In this document: piece by piece, positions 48,571 through 59,590 of the stretch | How the letters are laid out: the number at the start of each line of letters is the position of its first letter | How positions within the stretch are numbered: the stretch's first letter is position 1 | NCBI RefSeq assembly: GCF_030463565.1 | Contig: NC_134644.1 | Location: forward strand, 126,481,388 to 126,545,387 | Direction of reading: 5' to 3' | Origin: Pelecanus crispus | Taxonomy: Eukaryota; Chordata; Aves; Pelecaniformes; Pelecanidae | Length of the DNA stretch: 64,000 nt | Translations under genes and position numbers: made by a program | Notes under the pieces: model-generated | Database searches by the model: none | The model's input: the letters and a program-made list of their open reading frames with translations, nothing else | What the model was told of the DNA's origin: nothing

Positions 48571-49176
48571 GGGCACTGCGGCGCCCCCTAGCGGGCGCAC
48601 ACAGAGTGGCGGTAGACGGGCCCCCCCCGGGCCCTCGGCCTCTACGCGGCGGCGGCACCGCGGGACGCGGAGGTGCGCGGTGAGATCGTCCCAGAGCGGT
48701 AGGCGGAGCGGGGGGGAAAGCCTCCCGGGCAGGGCGGAGAGGAGGGAGGGTGAGGCCGCCCCACCGTGTCAGAGCAGCCCCGCCGGGCCGGGAGGCGATC
48801 GCCATGGAAACACAGGCCCCGGTCCCGCCCCTGCCCACCCCTCGGGAGAGAGCGGCGGTGGGGCCTGGGTGCCGCCGGGAGGCCGGCCGGAGCTGCGGCT
48901 GGGCTGCTGGGAGGCGGCAGCCGCCGCGGTGGCTCCCTCCCCGGGTACCGCCAGGTAGAGCGCGGGGCGGGGGCACTTCCCGGGCCGGGGAGGGAGGGGG
49001 GAGAGGCGGGGCGGGGCGTGCGGCGCGCAGGCCGGGCCCGCTCCCCCACCCGCCTCCGCCGCAGCCCGGCCTCCCACCTGGTGCCAGGTGCCCACCCGCC
49101 ATCTTCTCCCGGACCCCCGGCGCCCTCCGCCTTGTCCCGCGGCCCGGGGCTGCCCGGCGGGGTCCCGCGGGAGCGG

Positions 49177-49222
49177 AGCTCGGCTCGGCTCGGCTCGGCT
49201 CGGCTCGGCTCAGCTCAGCTCG
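49177..49222 (+). repeat. (GGCTC)n pentanucleotide array upstream of RNF138
   Basis: Six or more CGGCT units are followed by CAGCT variants, ending about 60 bp before the RNF138 ATG. It has the same unit and orientation as the array upstream of RNF125. Confidence 0.88.
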
Positions 49223-49280
49223 CCAGGGCGGGGCTTGTTTCTTGTCTCCGATCCACACGGAGAGGCCCTGCCGCGTTGCC

Positions 49281-49408
49281 ATGGCCGAGGGAGCCGCCGC
49301 CGCCGCGGCGGCAGCAGCAGCAGCGTGCTTCAGCGAGGATGATTTTTACTGTCCCGTCTGCCAGGAGGTGTTCAAAACGCCGGTGAGGACCGCGAACTGC
49401 CAGCACGT
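49281..49408 (+). CDS. RNF138: RNF138 coding exon 1
   Basis: It encodes MAEG, 11 alanines, then CFSEDDFYCPVCQEVFKTP to NCQHV, the first half of the RING. The donor chosen is GTGGGT at 49409, because the phase-2 break inside Val then joins GTTTTGCAGG of exon 2 exactly as in the family. The poly-Ala tract is longer than in human as I recall it. Confidence 0.93.
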
Positions 49409-52400
49409 GTGGGTATTCCCCCCCTCCCGCCCCTTCCTTCCCCAAACCTTTCCCTCGCCTCCTCCCCCTCTGTGCCTTGTGCTTCTCTGCCCCCCACGCC
49501 CCAGCGCACGGACCCTCGGCCTGGAGCCCGCCGCGCCGCAGCCGGGACGCGCCGCGGGACCCGCGGAGCTCGCTGCCGCCAGCCCGCCCCGGCCACGGAG
49601 CCGCGGCCGCCGCCGGGAGCTGGCTTTAAGGCTGGCATGCCGAGTGCCGCCCCGGCCTTCCCTCGCCTCTTTCCTTTGTAGCGAATGAGGAGCGGGCAGT
49701 CAGGAAAGCCAGCTCTTGAAGCAAGCCCCCGGTTGTCTGATCGGCGGTGGCCGAGTTTCGCGGCCGAGGAGAGCATGTTGCGCATCTAACCTAACTCGCG
49801 GTTTTGACTTCGTAGTGTCCCGTTCGTTTTCAAACGAGGACCGTAGCGTAGCTGTTCTCTCCTTTCAGTTCATCTATTCATAGTGGGGAAGTATGCGTTT
49901 TTCACAGGAACGTTGAATTACAAAGTACCACTTTGTAGAAAAGCAAAATAGCTTTGGCAGTTGATGCACGAAGAAAAGAAAGTGAGAGGAGAACTGCAAA
50001 AGCTGATGGACCGAAATCTTTGGAAATGCATGCTAAATGAAGCTTTGCAGTATTTTTGGCTCCGCTTAAGGCCAATAAACAGGAGTTACTCTGATAAGAT
50101 TTTCCAATGTCACGTGCCTGCTGCACCATTTAATATCTCATTAATGATCAATCCAGTGTACAGCTAGGGAATATTAGTCAGTAAACAGTAAGATCTTTAC
50201 CTAAAGTACATTGCCAAGTTCCCCTAATTTCCGTATTCGTCTTTGTAAGCACCATTATGTCATTTTGCTTATATTTATAAAGATCTGTATTCAGTAGGCT
50301 GTTACTCTGATATGTATCTTTTTTTTTCCTAATAATCACCCAGCTCTCTTCAAGGACAAAGTATCTAACTCTCTTCGCTTTGCTAACCTGTGTTTGTGGT
50401 AACTTTTTAATTTAGGTTTTGCAGGAAGTGCTTCTTGACAGCTATCAGAGAAAGTGGAACACATTGTCCTCTCTGCCGGGGGAGCGTGACTAAAAAAGAA
50501 AGAACATATCCCAAAAGGGCTCTAGATGTTGAAAACAGTATGAAGAAAGCTTCTGGGGGCTGTAGATGCTGTGAGAAGCAGGTAGAGTAAAACTTTACAA
50601 AAAGTTGGATAATTTTTTTCTTATTTTTGACCAGACACACTTTTGCTGTGTGTCGTTCTTGTCATGGAGCTGAAGAGCTTATAGCAGTTTGAACTTAGCT
50701 TTGTAAGGTTTGTGCATATACTAGGTATGCAGTACCTGCTAGGTATGCATAACAGGTGTAAACTGAAGGAGGATCTTGTATTGGCTATAAGGACTTTTTA
50801 AGTGGAGTGCCAGTTTTTCCCCAAAACAATGCGAAAACTGGATGTAGCTATAAAACTGGCAAAAGAAAAGTTAAGACAACTCAAAATGAAAGTTGCAGAT
50901 ATATGGAAAACGTCAGAAACTTTCACTATGGAAATGAAAGTGCTTAGAGCTACTGTGAAATTTAATTTAAACCACCAAATTATGGGTTGATTACTCTCAG
51001 TGTACATAAAGTCATGTAATTTCCCCCTGCCCTATCAGTCTGTTTACATTCCCTTCGTTCCCTTTGTAAAGGGGTCGTTATTTTCAGAACATTGGGTGAA
51101 GTCTTGACCCCCACTGAAATAGTGTAATCTCTCTTCTGATATGAATGGATGCAGGATTTCAGCCACACATTTTGTTTACATCAAGATTGCATCAAATCCA
51201 GGTAGTTGTCTTCATGTTTGTTTCGTTTCACTTGGGACTTAGTTCTGCCAGTGTGAAGATTAGCACTAGTGGAAATCTGAGCTGCTTGCTTTGTTCCACA
51301 TGATTCATTAGGATGAAAAGCCAGGAGAAATAAACAATAACAAGTTGGTAAATTGGAAGGAAGAACCAAACAGATCCCCAGAAGAACTGTAATGGAATTT
51401 AGGCACAGACACATGAGTTGTGATCTTGTTCAGCCTCTAAAGCTGTATGCACTTTCTGACAATGCTGTTGGATCTGAAATTCTGATTTAGGGCATGTCCA
51501 GCATAGCTGTCTCCTGACAAATCAAAGCAACTTGTCTTACCATGCATTTAGGCTGGATAGGCAGCCTTAAGTTGGTGTTCATTCACCTTCCCACCCCCGC
51601 CGCCTCAAAGAGAAAAGTTATATATTCTCAGAACACTCCTAACACAAAAAGATTTTGCTCTGCACAAGGTTACAGAGGCCAGAGAAGACTGAAGGAGCAG
51701 TGATGCTTATCCCATCCTCATGGCCCATCTCTGTTGTAGCTCATCAGTCATTGATCCTGGATGTGGGAGGTGTAGTTCTTGTGACTTTGTTTCAGTTAAA
51801 TGGAGTTTACTCACTGCTTTCACCCCTGAGAGAGCTCTCTCAGTTGCCTGGCTATGGGAGTTTGGGGAGTGGGAATGTTTTCCAGTCTCACAGAGTAACA
51901 GAGACTCTATGGAAAAAGGAATCGAAGATCTCCTGTCGGGGAAGAAAGTGTTCATGCTGAGAGGGGAGACACCAGTTCTGGTTTCTGCTGCATATGATGT
52001 CTATACAATTCCTGCATGCATTGCTTTCTGTTGGCAGAATTATCTCTTCCTTCTATCCCTGGATTGTTTAGTATAATTTCAATAATTTGGCATTTCATTT
52101 ACAGGTTAGATTTTCGTGGATGAGACAGCATTATAAAACGTGTAAGAAGTATCAGGATGAATATGGTGTTTCTTCTATTATTCCAAACTTACAGATTTCC
52201 CAAGATTCAACAGGGAACAGGTAATCAGGGTGTTTTATGTATAACAATGCATCTTCTTTTTGGTGTCCTGCCCCACCCCCAAAGGAAAGTATTTTTTTCC
52301 AGGGCATGCCTTCTTTTTGCGATAATTACTGTCCTTATTTTTGTGCTTCAACAAAATGACAGTTTTTCCAGGTCTTTTTCTTTACTCTTAGCTTACAGAA

Positions 52401-55400
52401 GAAAACCTTTCTACATGATGGTTTGGAATGTCTTCTAGGGGCTCTCCTAAAAAGTGTATAGTATTTGTAGCTTGCTTTTCTTGCCTTGACAGTGTTTGAG
52501 CAGCTTACTTTGTAACAGATTTCAGAATATTTAGCCTCAGGGAAGTTTCCTTCTCTCTTTATTCCCCCTCCCCTTTCCTAAGTCTGTTTTAGTGGGTATC
52601 CTGTTTCAAAACATTACTGTGTAAGCTTCTGCTTTCCCATTGAATTTACTTTGAAGTGATCTCTTATGAAACGTATAAGGAACTCCAGTATATTACAGAC
52701 CATAAAATACAAACGCCACTTACCATTTGTTTTCAGGCAGTAAAGCTAAAGAACTTTTCTTTTTCATACCTTCTGACTGGTTTGGTTTGGTTGGGGATTT
52801 TTGCTTATTTTTGAAGACCCTTTTTTACATATTAGTTTCACAGGGCTTTATTATATATAGCCTATCCTTTATTTACTTTGTTTTGACATCTATTTTCTAT
52901 TTTTAGTGGTCTGAACTTCTCTGTGTTTTGTTTTCAACCCGTCAGCATATTGAAAGCGGAAGTTTAAGCTGTTACCAACACTAGTTGCAGCAACGTTTCA
53001 CTGAAGTGTCTGGATATTGTTATATCATTACTTGTAGACTATGCCATAGCAGAATACCTGTGCTTATAATATCACAGAAGTAGAAAAAAATGTACTGTCA
53101 CCAGATTTGTGACTGTAAATACTCTTAGGATAATCGGCATGTCTGAGCGGTTTCTTCTGGCTTAGCTAGAGGTGCATGTATGATCATTTTTACTTTCTAA
53201 AATGGTCCTGTTTGTCACTCTTACTTTAGGAAACAGTTGATTTTGTGCACAACATAAGGAAATTTGTCTTGCTGTAGTTAAAAGTTGTAAATTATTTGTG
53301 TAAACACATGGCAGTTAAATGCCTATTTATATAGTCCTAAATCAAAAAAACTTAGAAAGTACTATCTATCTTGTATTCACACAGTTCATAATGCCTTTTG
53401 AGCTACTTGGCTGTAATCTCCATTACTATTCTCGTTGACTAAATGTCTGTTGTATTATATACCGCTTTCCTATAAAGTTGTGTAGTATTCCACTAAGGGT
53501 CACCATGGTAAATAAATACTGAGACATACCTTGATCCATAGGAAAAGTTGTGAGAGTTTAAATATGTGCCATATGTTTTACCTTGAAATTCATGGGACTT
53601 AATGGATTCTCCTCCCCACCCCCATTACTATTAAACTCTTAAAACTGTTGATAGTGGAGTAAAATAATCTCAATTTTCTTTTTTTTTTTTTTTTTTTTTC
53701 ATTTAAAGTAGCAGGAGTGATGCAATATCTGATAATGGCGAGATGGCTAATAATCAAATACTTCAAGGAGAAACAAGGTAGGCTGCTTATTTTTCTATAG
53801 TTATTATTAAAATAGATCCAGTCATAGTACAAGCTTCTACTAACTTAAAAAAAAAAAACAAAACACACAAACACCTACAACAACTTGTATTAAAAATCCC
53901 CCTGTACTTTCTTCTACATTTGCATCTGTATGTTAGAATTTGTTTTTTTCAGTACTTCCCTGAAGGATTTGCACTGAAAGATGTTACCAGTAAGTAAGAA
54001 CAGGGTGCAGCTGCAATTGCAGCAAAAGAACTTTCTGAAGTCCAAGTCTCAGAAGAATGCATTTAGGCTTACAAATAATAAATGTGCTTTAAAATTGCAA
54101 TTTGGAAGTAGCACTGGAAGTCCATTAGATCCGCTACTATGTCAGTGAGGGTGGGGTTTTTTTGTTGTTATCAAAATAAGAGAAAACAATGACAAGATAA
54201 CAGATGAATTAAACTTTCTGTAACACTACTTCTAAAACTCTCTTTTCTGTTTAATACTGTGTATTTCTGTTTACAGTGGACACCCAACCTTCAAATGCCC
54301 CCTATGTCAGGAAGCCAATTTTACCAGACAACGCTTGCTGGATCACTGTAATAATAGACATCTTTATCAGATAGTTCCTGTAGTAAGTAGAGTTGCTTTT
54401 GTATGCTTCTTAAGCTATTTCCATTATAATTATGTGAACAATTTTAAATGTGTAGTAGCTATTCTATATCTGTAAAGGTCACTGTGGTCTGAGAAAGACA
54501 GTATACTTAATGCAGTGCATTTAATTTGAGGAGTGACTTTCTTTTGGAGATGTTTCTTGTCCAACTTCTTGTCAGTTCTAAGGCATTTCTGACTTAGCTG
54601 TCTCATTTATCTTGATGTGAAACAAACTCAGGTTTTGAGCCTGACACTCTTCTTCATTTAGTAATTCAGGTCTGTTTCTGTAGAATCCCATTTGTAATGT
54701 AACTATTGTTTCACGTGAAACCTACAGTTACTTGAAAAGTAATGTAAGGTAATCTAAGGGAGTGAAGGAGAAAAATCTGTTTGGTTTTCTGTTCTTTTCA
54801 TCTGTATAGGGTGTGTTATTTTTTCTTTCAGCTTACTTGATCATCTCAATTGTATGGAAAGTCCTCCCAAGCAATAAGTAGGATGCAGTAATCACTTTCT
54901 TTTCTAAATTTTAAACAACAGATATTGACAAAAAGAGTGCCAGACAGATGTGATAATCCCCCACTCCTAAAAGAAACACTTAAGCAATTTGGCAAGTTGA
55001 AATGTAATTTCTGCATGTTACACAACTGAGGAAAAGAACACTTAGAACTATGATTTTATGTGAACATCTCTACTGTATTTTGGTACTGGATGAGTAATAG
55101 ACTAGTTATTCCTGTAGAACATGTCTTTAATGCATTCTGTATTACCAATAACTTTTTTTTAATTCTCTCTCTTTCCCCTTCCCCTCCAAATTCAGATCTG
55201 TCCTATTTGTGTATCTCTTCCTTGGGCAGATACTAACCAGGTTACTAGAAATCTTGTTAGCCATCTAAATCTAAGACACCGGTTTGACTACGGAGAATTT
55301 GTGGTAAGCTTTTTCTTCTTTAATGTGTAGGGGAATAAATGGTAACCTTTTTCTATAAATAAAAATGCCAAATAAAAAATTTGTATCAAACTTGTTTGTG

Positions 55401-56806
55401 CTCTGGACATGCTATGTTCCTGCTCTGTACAGAACTCAGGAGTAGGCCCGTCTGTTCTTCAACTTTGTTATCAACATGAAGTGCTACCAGGAATAGGTGT
55501 TGTCAACAGTTAAGCTCGGCTCCAAACTGATGACTTAAGTCTTTAGCTTAGTGTTCTCAGTCTGAACTATGTGTTCCTCCAGAAGAGCTTATTACTGCTG
55601 CTTCTGGGGGAAATAAAGTAGATGCTGCTCTGTTTTATTGACGTTTTTGACCTTTTATGGCAGAAATGGCTAAATCGTAATTCTCAGGACTCAAAGTGCA
55701 GCTTGACTAGCTGGTATTGCTGCTCCAGCCTCTCTTCCAGTATGTTGCAAGGGAGGCTGCGGTGTGAAAAAGAGCTGTGTCATTAAATCATGGTTCTGGT
55801 TGCCTTCTTTCAGGCTCACTTTGAGTAAATGACCTTGGAGTAAATGCAGAGCTACACACACAGATGTAATCAGTGGGTGGATCGTAAGTCAAGCCAGCCA
55901 GCTGAGTTCTGCATGTGGGATCAGAGAGCTGGAGAGTGTGTTGTAGTTTTTACAGAGTTTGACAGGCTTTGGGGTACACTGCTTGAGCTTTGTGTGGGAC
56001 GAGCATAGTATTTGAGGCATAGGCAGCCTCACTGCTTAAAGACGGCAAAGGTGATGCATATTGTTCTTTGTGTTGAGGGATCTGTGGCAAAGGCATGAAG
56101 AGCTAGAAGATTGATACAGGGGATTGGGCTCTTCAACATGAGTGCATCTTGCATGTTTGAGGATGTAAAACTGGTGATTGGGATTCTGATTTGGGGAAGC
56201 TGCCAGAATTGCACTAAAAAGGTGTATTACTCTGGCGTATTAACAACTTGGAAGATAGCTCTTCAAAAGTAGCAGGGTTAACAACCCATCTTTTGCGATA
56301 CGTGTTTGCTTTTTCCTTTTAAGCAGTATATTCTCAACAATCTGTGATTACTGTTGTCTGGGGATCACATTTTGTTTTTATTAATGGAGGGTGTTATGGC
56401 TGGTTGGAAGCCCTGTTACAAGAATTGCGTGACACAGTCAGCTTTCCTGAGCTGGCTATTCTGTAATGTAATTGAGCCAGGGAGAGAAGATGGACCCTTC
56501 TGCTTAATGAGCCTTGTCCCACTCATCCGATTCTTCTCCTGTCTCATGTATCTCTTGGTATTTGGTTAAATAAAAGATACCATGCAACATAAACAATCGT
56601 CTAGTACACATAAAGATGGAGAGTCTTCATCTAGGTGCCAATTCCTATGTAAAAATGTGGAAAATGAATGATTAAACTAAGGACTATGGTACATCTTGAG
56701 TATTTGTCCATTTTGATGATGTTTTCATTTTGTTTAGAATCTTCAGCTTGATGAAGAAGCTCAATACCAAAATGCAGTTCAAGAATCCTGTCATGTGAAC
56801 TTTTAA
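49281..56806 (+). CDS. RNF138: RNF138, RING-type E3 ubiquitin ligase (NARF), seven coding exons
   Basis: RNF138 is a nuclear E3 ligase. It binds single-stranded overhangs at DNA breaks and ubiquitinates Ku80 and CtIP to favour end resection. It also targets TCF/LEF with NLK. The spliced model is 253 residues against 245 in human. After an 11-Ala run (5-15), the RING is C24-C27-C40-H42-C45-C48-C60-C63. Next come a C2HC finger (C92, C95, H107, C111) and a variable Ser/Asn-rich linker (about 130-160). Two C2H2-type fingers follow (C167/C170/H183/H188 and C197/C200/H218/H223). A UIM lies at 235-248 (acidic DEE, A244, S248). All six introns are GT-AG with matching phases (2, 0, 2, 2, 0, 0). The open frame runs in upstream of the ATG, but MAEG fits the family start. 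Confidence 0.96.
50416..50581 (+). CDS. RNF138: RNF138 coding exon 2
   Basis: 166 bp after acceptor TTTAATTTAG, with donor GTAGAG. It encodes FCRKCFLTAIRESGTHCPLC, which completes the RING, then RALDVENSMKKASGGCRCCE, the first cysteines of the C2HC finger. It ends in phase 0. Confidence 0.95.
52105..52220 (+). CDS. RNF138: RNF138 coding exon 3
   Basis: 116 bp after acceptor CATTTACAG, with donor GTAATC. It encodes VRFSWMRQHYKTCKKYQDEY then GVSSIIPNLQISQDSTGN. It completes the C2HC finger (H107, C111) and enters the linker. Confidence 0.95.
53709..53777 (+). CDS. RNF138: RNF138 coding exon 4 (linker)
   Basis: 69 bp, phase 2 at both ends, after a poly-T tract and TTTAAAG; the donor is GTAGGC. 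It encodes the low-complexity linker SSRSDAISDNGEMANNQILQ then GET. It has no counterpart in RNF125 and, being in-frame, could be skipped without a frameshift. Confidence 0.9.
54277..54382 (+). CDS. RNF138: RNF138 coding exon 5
   Basis: 106 bp after acceptor TGTTTACAG, with donor GTAAGT. It encodes GHPTFKCPLCQEANFTRQRL and LDHCNNRHLYQIVPV, the first C2H2-type finger. It ends in phase 0. Confidence 0.95.
55196..55303 (+). CDS. RNF138: RNF138 coding exon 6
   Basis: 108 bp after acceptor AAATTCAG, with donor GTAAGC. It encodes ICPICVSLPWADTN to SHLNLRHRFDYGEFV, the second C2H2-type finger. It is phase 0 at both ends and equal in length to RNF125 exon 5. Confidence 0.95.
56738..56806 (+). CDS. 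RNF138: RNF138 coding exon 7 (last)
   Basis: After acceptor TTTTGTTTAG it encodes NLQLDEEAQYQNAVQESCHV then NF and TAA at 56804-56806. It carries the ubiquitin-interacting motif (acidic patch, Ala, Ser). Confidence 0.95.
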   Translation, partial: NLQLDEEAQYQNAVQESCHVNF

Positions 56807-59590
56807 AGTATAGCCCCCCTTCATCTTACTGATTATCTGAGAGAAAAATTACATTAATTCTGTTGGTGATCTGAAGTGTATATTAATAAAAACGGTATTC
56901 AGTAACCACTTTTCAGGCTTAACTTTTCCACGCTCATAAGGATTTTTCGTAAATGATTGTGCTGAAACTCAAACTTGACATCTTTACTGAGATCTGTCCC
57001 TGTGGAATTAGGGACCTTTTTGGGACTTCTCACTGTTGTCTTGATTTTCTCTAATTTTTACTACTCTGTTAATTACACAGTTTCTTTTATTAATGTCAGA
57101 TATTTTAATTCACCAAAACCAACTTAGAAAGTATCTTTAGAAAGACATGCAAAGATGTTCTGTTGCACTGTTGTGTTTCTTTAAGTTCAGCTGTCATTTG
57201 CTAAGATATCTGAGATGTTTTTTTTTTTCCCTCCTCCCCAAGGACAAAGTTTTATTTGATGTTGTGATTTGTTTTTTACTGTTACTATGTGAATGAAAAT
57301 AACAACTACTTAAGAAATAAAAAAAATTGTTTTCTATAGATCAACAATGCAGAGCAGGTTTTCTCTCACCTTTCATTGAGAAAGAATGATGCCATTACCT
57401 AGGAATAATTACATCTATTTTTTCCCCTTTTGGAGGGGAACTGAAATAGGACGCTTGCTTACTGAAGTGGTGGGTGAGGAGTTTTCCCTGTACTCCCAAC
57501 TACTAAGGAAGATGAGCAACTTTCTGAGCAATTCAAGATGACATGCAAAAGGTATACTTATTCAGTATATGACTGTGACCAGCTAGTCTTTCATTTTGGT
57601 GGAGCTTTTTAAGAACTTCTGTTGTTTCATTTGGAATTCAAGTTTTGGTCTGTTCTGTCTTTCATGGAAGGCTGTGTAACTAGAGAACTGATTGGCTTCA
57701 GACCTACCAACACTCAGAAATTAACTTGTTTATTTTGGTAAGACTGTTTAAAACTTGGACATCTCTTGCATCCAAAGGCTTTGAAAAAATAGTTGAGAAG
57801 AAAAACTTGCTTTAAAATAGTTACCAACGTATTTTAAGAGTTCCTATTCTAGGTTTCCACATTCCCAGAAAGACAGTCATTAAAATCGGAGAAGACAGAG
57901 CAATAATGCAATTTTTTAATTTAAATGGAAAATCCATTTGTAAAAGAACTTTAAGGTCTTTTATTTAATACTAATGGGGAGAAGGGGAAAGCAAACTGCA
58001 CAGCTTATATTTTGTAGGTTTAAACAGAGACTGTTCTGAGTGTGTGTACCTTCTAGGACTGACTCTTCCTCCTGTGTTGCCATAGCCCATTGTCAAACTA
58101 CTGTTCTTAATGGGTATTGTATATGTGGTGGAGAACATCCCCAGTAATTTTCCTAGTCTAGTTGGTGACTTATGTGTCATAGTATCAGTTGTGCAGCCAA
58201 AGTACAATCTACTACTTGTGCCCCGGTTCCCATTTGCTCTCCAAATAGAGGTTTCGATTATTCTTTAAATACTGGGATATTTCATATTCCAAAACTGGTA
58301 AGGTTGAAATGCCTCATTCTGCAATGTAATGGGTTTCAGAACTGAGTCTTTGTTCTAATATGTTGAGTATTGGAACTAAAACACTATACACTAACTTGAC
58401 AGTTCTGTTTTCTGGTTTTTAAGTGTAAAACATTTCTGAAAAAGCCAACTTTCTCTGTATTTTAGCTGGCTATGCCTTCAGTAATGTCTAAAGGTTATAT
58501 CCTTTTTATCACAACTTAACATCTTGCATTTTGTTACTGGCTTAATATGGTATTTTGGCAGCAGGCCGCACTTTGATCTTGTATTCCAACTTCCCTGTTT
58601 GCCCCCAATACTATTGTCTGCGTATTCTCACTCGTCTGTCAGCTCTAGTGCTTGTGTGACCACATACTGATTTGGGGATTTGGCTCACTGATCCAACTGA
58701 AAAGGTTGTATGGATTTTTTACTTTCTCTTTTCCTCTATAAAGCCGACTATGAAATAGTGCCCTTTGACAGAAAGGAATTTTAAGGTAGCCTGATGCTAA
58801 AGTTTTAGCTTTTTAAAATAAAAATGCATACTGTGGTGATTTTATTACTGCATACATTTCCTAAGGAATTTAATAGTTACATGTAATTTTAGATTCAATA
58901 AAATATTTATATGATCTGGCAATAAATGCCTACAGCCAATACAGATTCAGAATGCCTCATGGACACTGGAACTAGTTATTTCTATTACTTGAACATATCT
59001 TGAGAATTGCAAATGAAATTACATCTATTTTAAAACTCTGGGAAACAAATTTTTCTATAGCAATAATTAGTTGTCATTTGATGTGTAGTTGCTGAGCATT
59101 TTAGTCATGTTTAAATGTTGAGAGACTTGAATACCCATTTTAAAGCAACACGTGTATAAATGCAATGTAAAAAAACCTTGCAAAATGTTTATCCTCTTTA
59201 TTTGCATATGTTAAAATCTGTATTGGCAGGCACTGCCTTGCTTAAGATTTCATACTTTATATGAAGAGATTGCATCCAATACATTCACTGGGTTAAGCGT
59301 TTAATGAAAGTGAAACAATCTATTTAAATATGCTGCTGCTGGTCATGATCTTTCTCACTGAAACCCAGACATACACAAAAAGCTGTGTATTTGTGATGGG
59401 TGATGCTTGTACTCGAAACATGCAATCTTTACTAGAAGATTGCTGTTTAACAATGTTTTCATGTTCACGTTGCCTTGTGTATGGTTTCAATATGGTATAT
59501 TAAGTTTGAATTGTACCTTCTATTTTTTCTTATATTAAAGTATTTTATTTTCTGTTTGTCTCTGTTGCATAATAAAGATGATCAGTCCCC
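56807..59590 (+). other. RNF138: Probable RNF138 3' UTR
   Basis: A long AT-rich stretch follows the stop codon with no recognised coding. AATAAA occurs several times, early (about 56885) and late (59571-59576, after a T-rich run). The late signal would give a 3' UTR of about 2.8 kb. The signal actually used cannot be determined here. Confidence 0.5.
59571..59576 (+). terminator. RNF138: Candidate poly(A) signal of RNF138 (AATAAA)
   Basis: A canonical AATAAA follows a T-rich region and precedes sequence of more mixed composition. It is a candidate distal site; earlier AATAAA hexamers are alternatives. Confidence 0.45.

Larger units (their letters stand above)
48430..49750 (+). promoter_or_regulatory. 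RNF138: CpG island promoter of RNF138
   Basis: A CpG-dense block of about 1.3 kb covers coding exon 1 and the start of intron 1. No TATA box is seen. GC boxes occur at about 48962-48974 and 49009-49018. A YY1-like CCGCCATCTTC lies at 49097-49107, about 175 bp before the ATG. Long overlapping frames on both strands are composition effects. Confidence 0.83.
49409..56737 (+). other. RNF138 introns 1-6
   Basis: The six introns are about 1.0, 1.5, 1.5, 0.5, 0.8 and 1.4 kb. No interspersed repeat or further exon was recognised. Intron 1 begins inside the CpG island. A run of about 22 T (about 53677-53699) forms the tract before exon 4. Confidence 0.8.

Noticed and set aside
48368-49282. Minus-strand frame of 304 codons over the RNF138 island
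   Set aside because: It is low-complexity Pro/Arg/Ala sequence antisense to RNF138 exon 1 that crosses the palindrome and the GGCTC array. This is a composition artefact.
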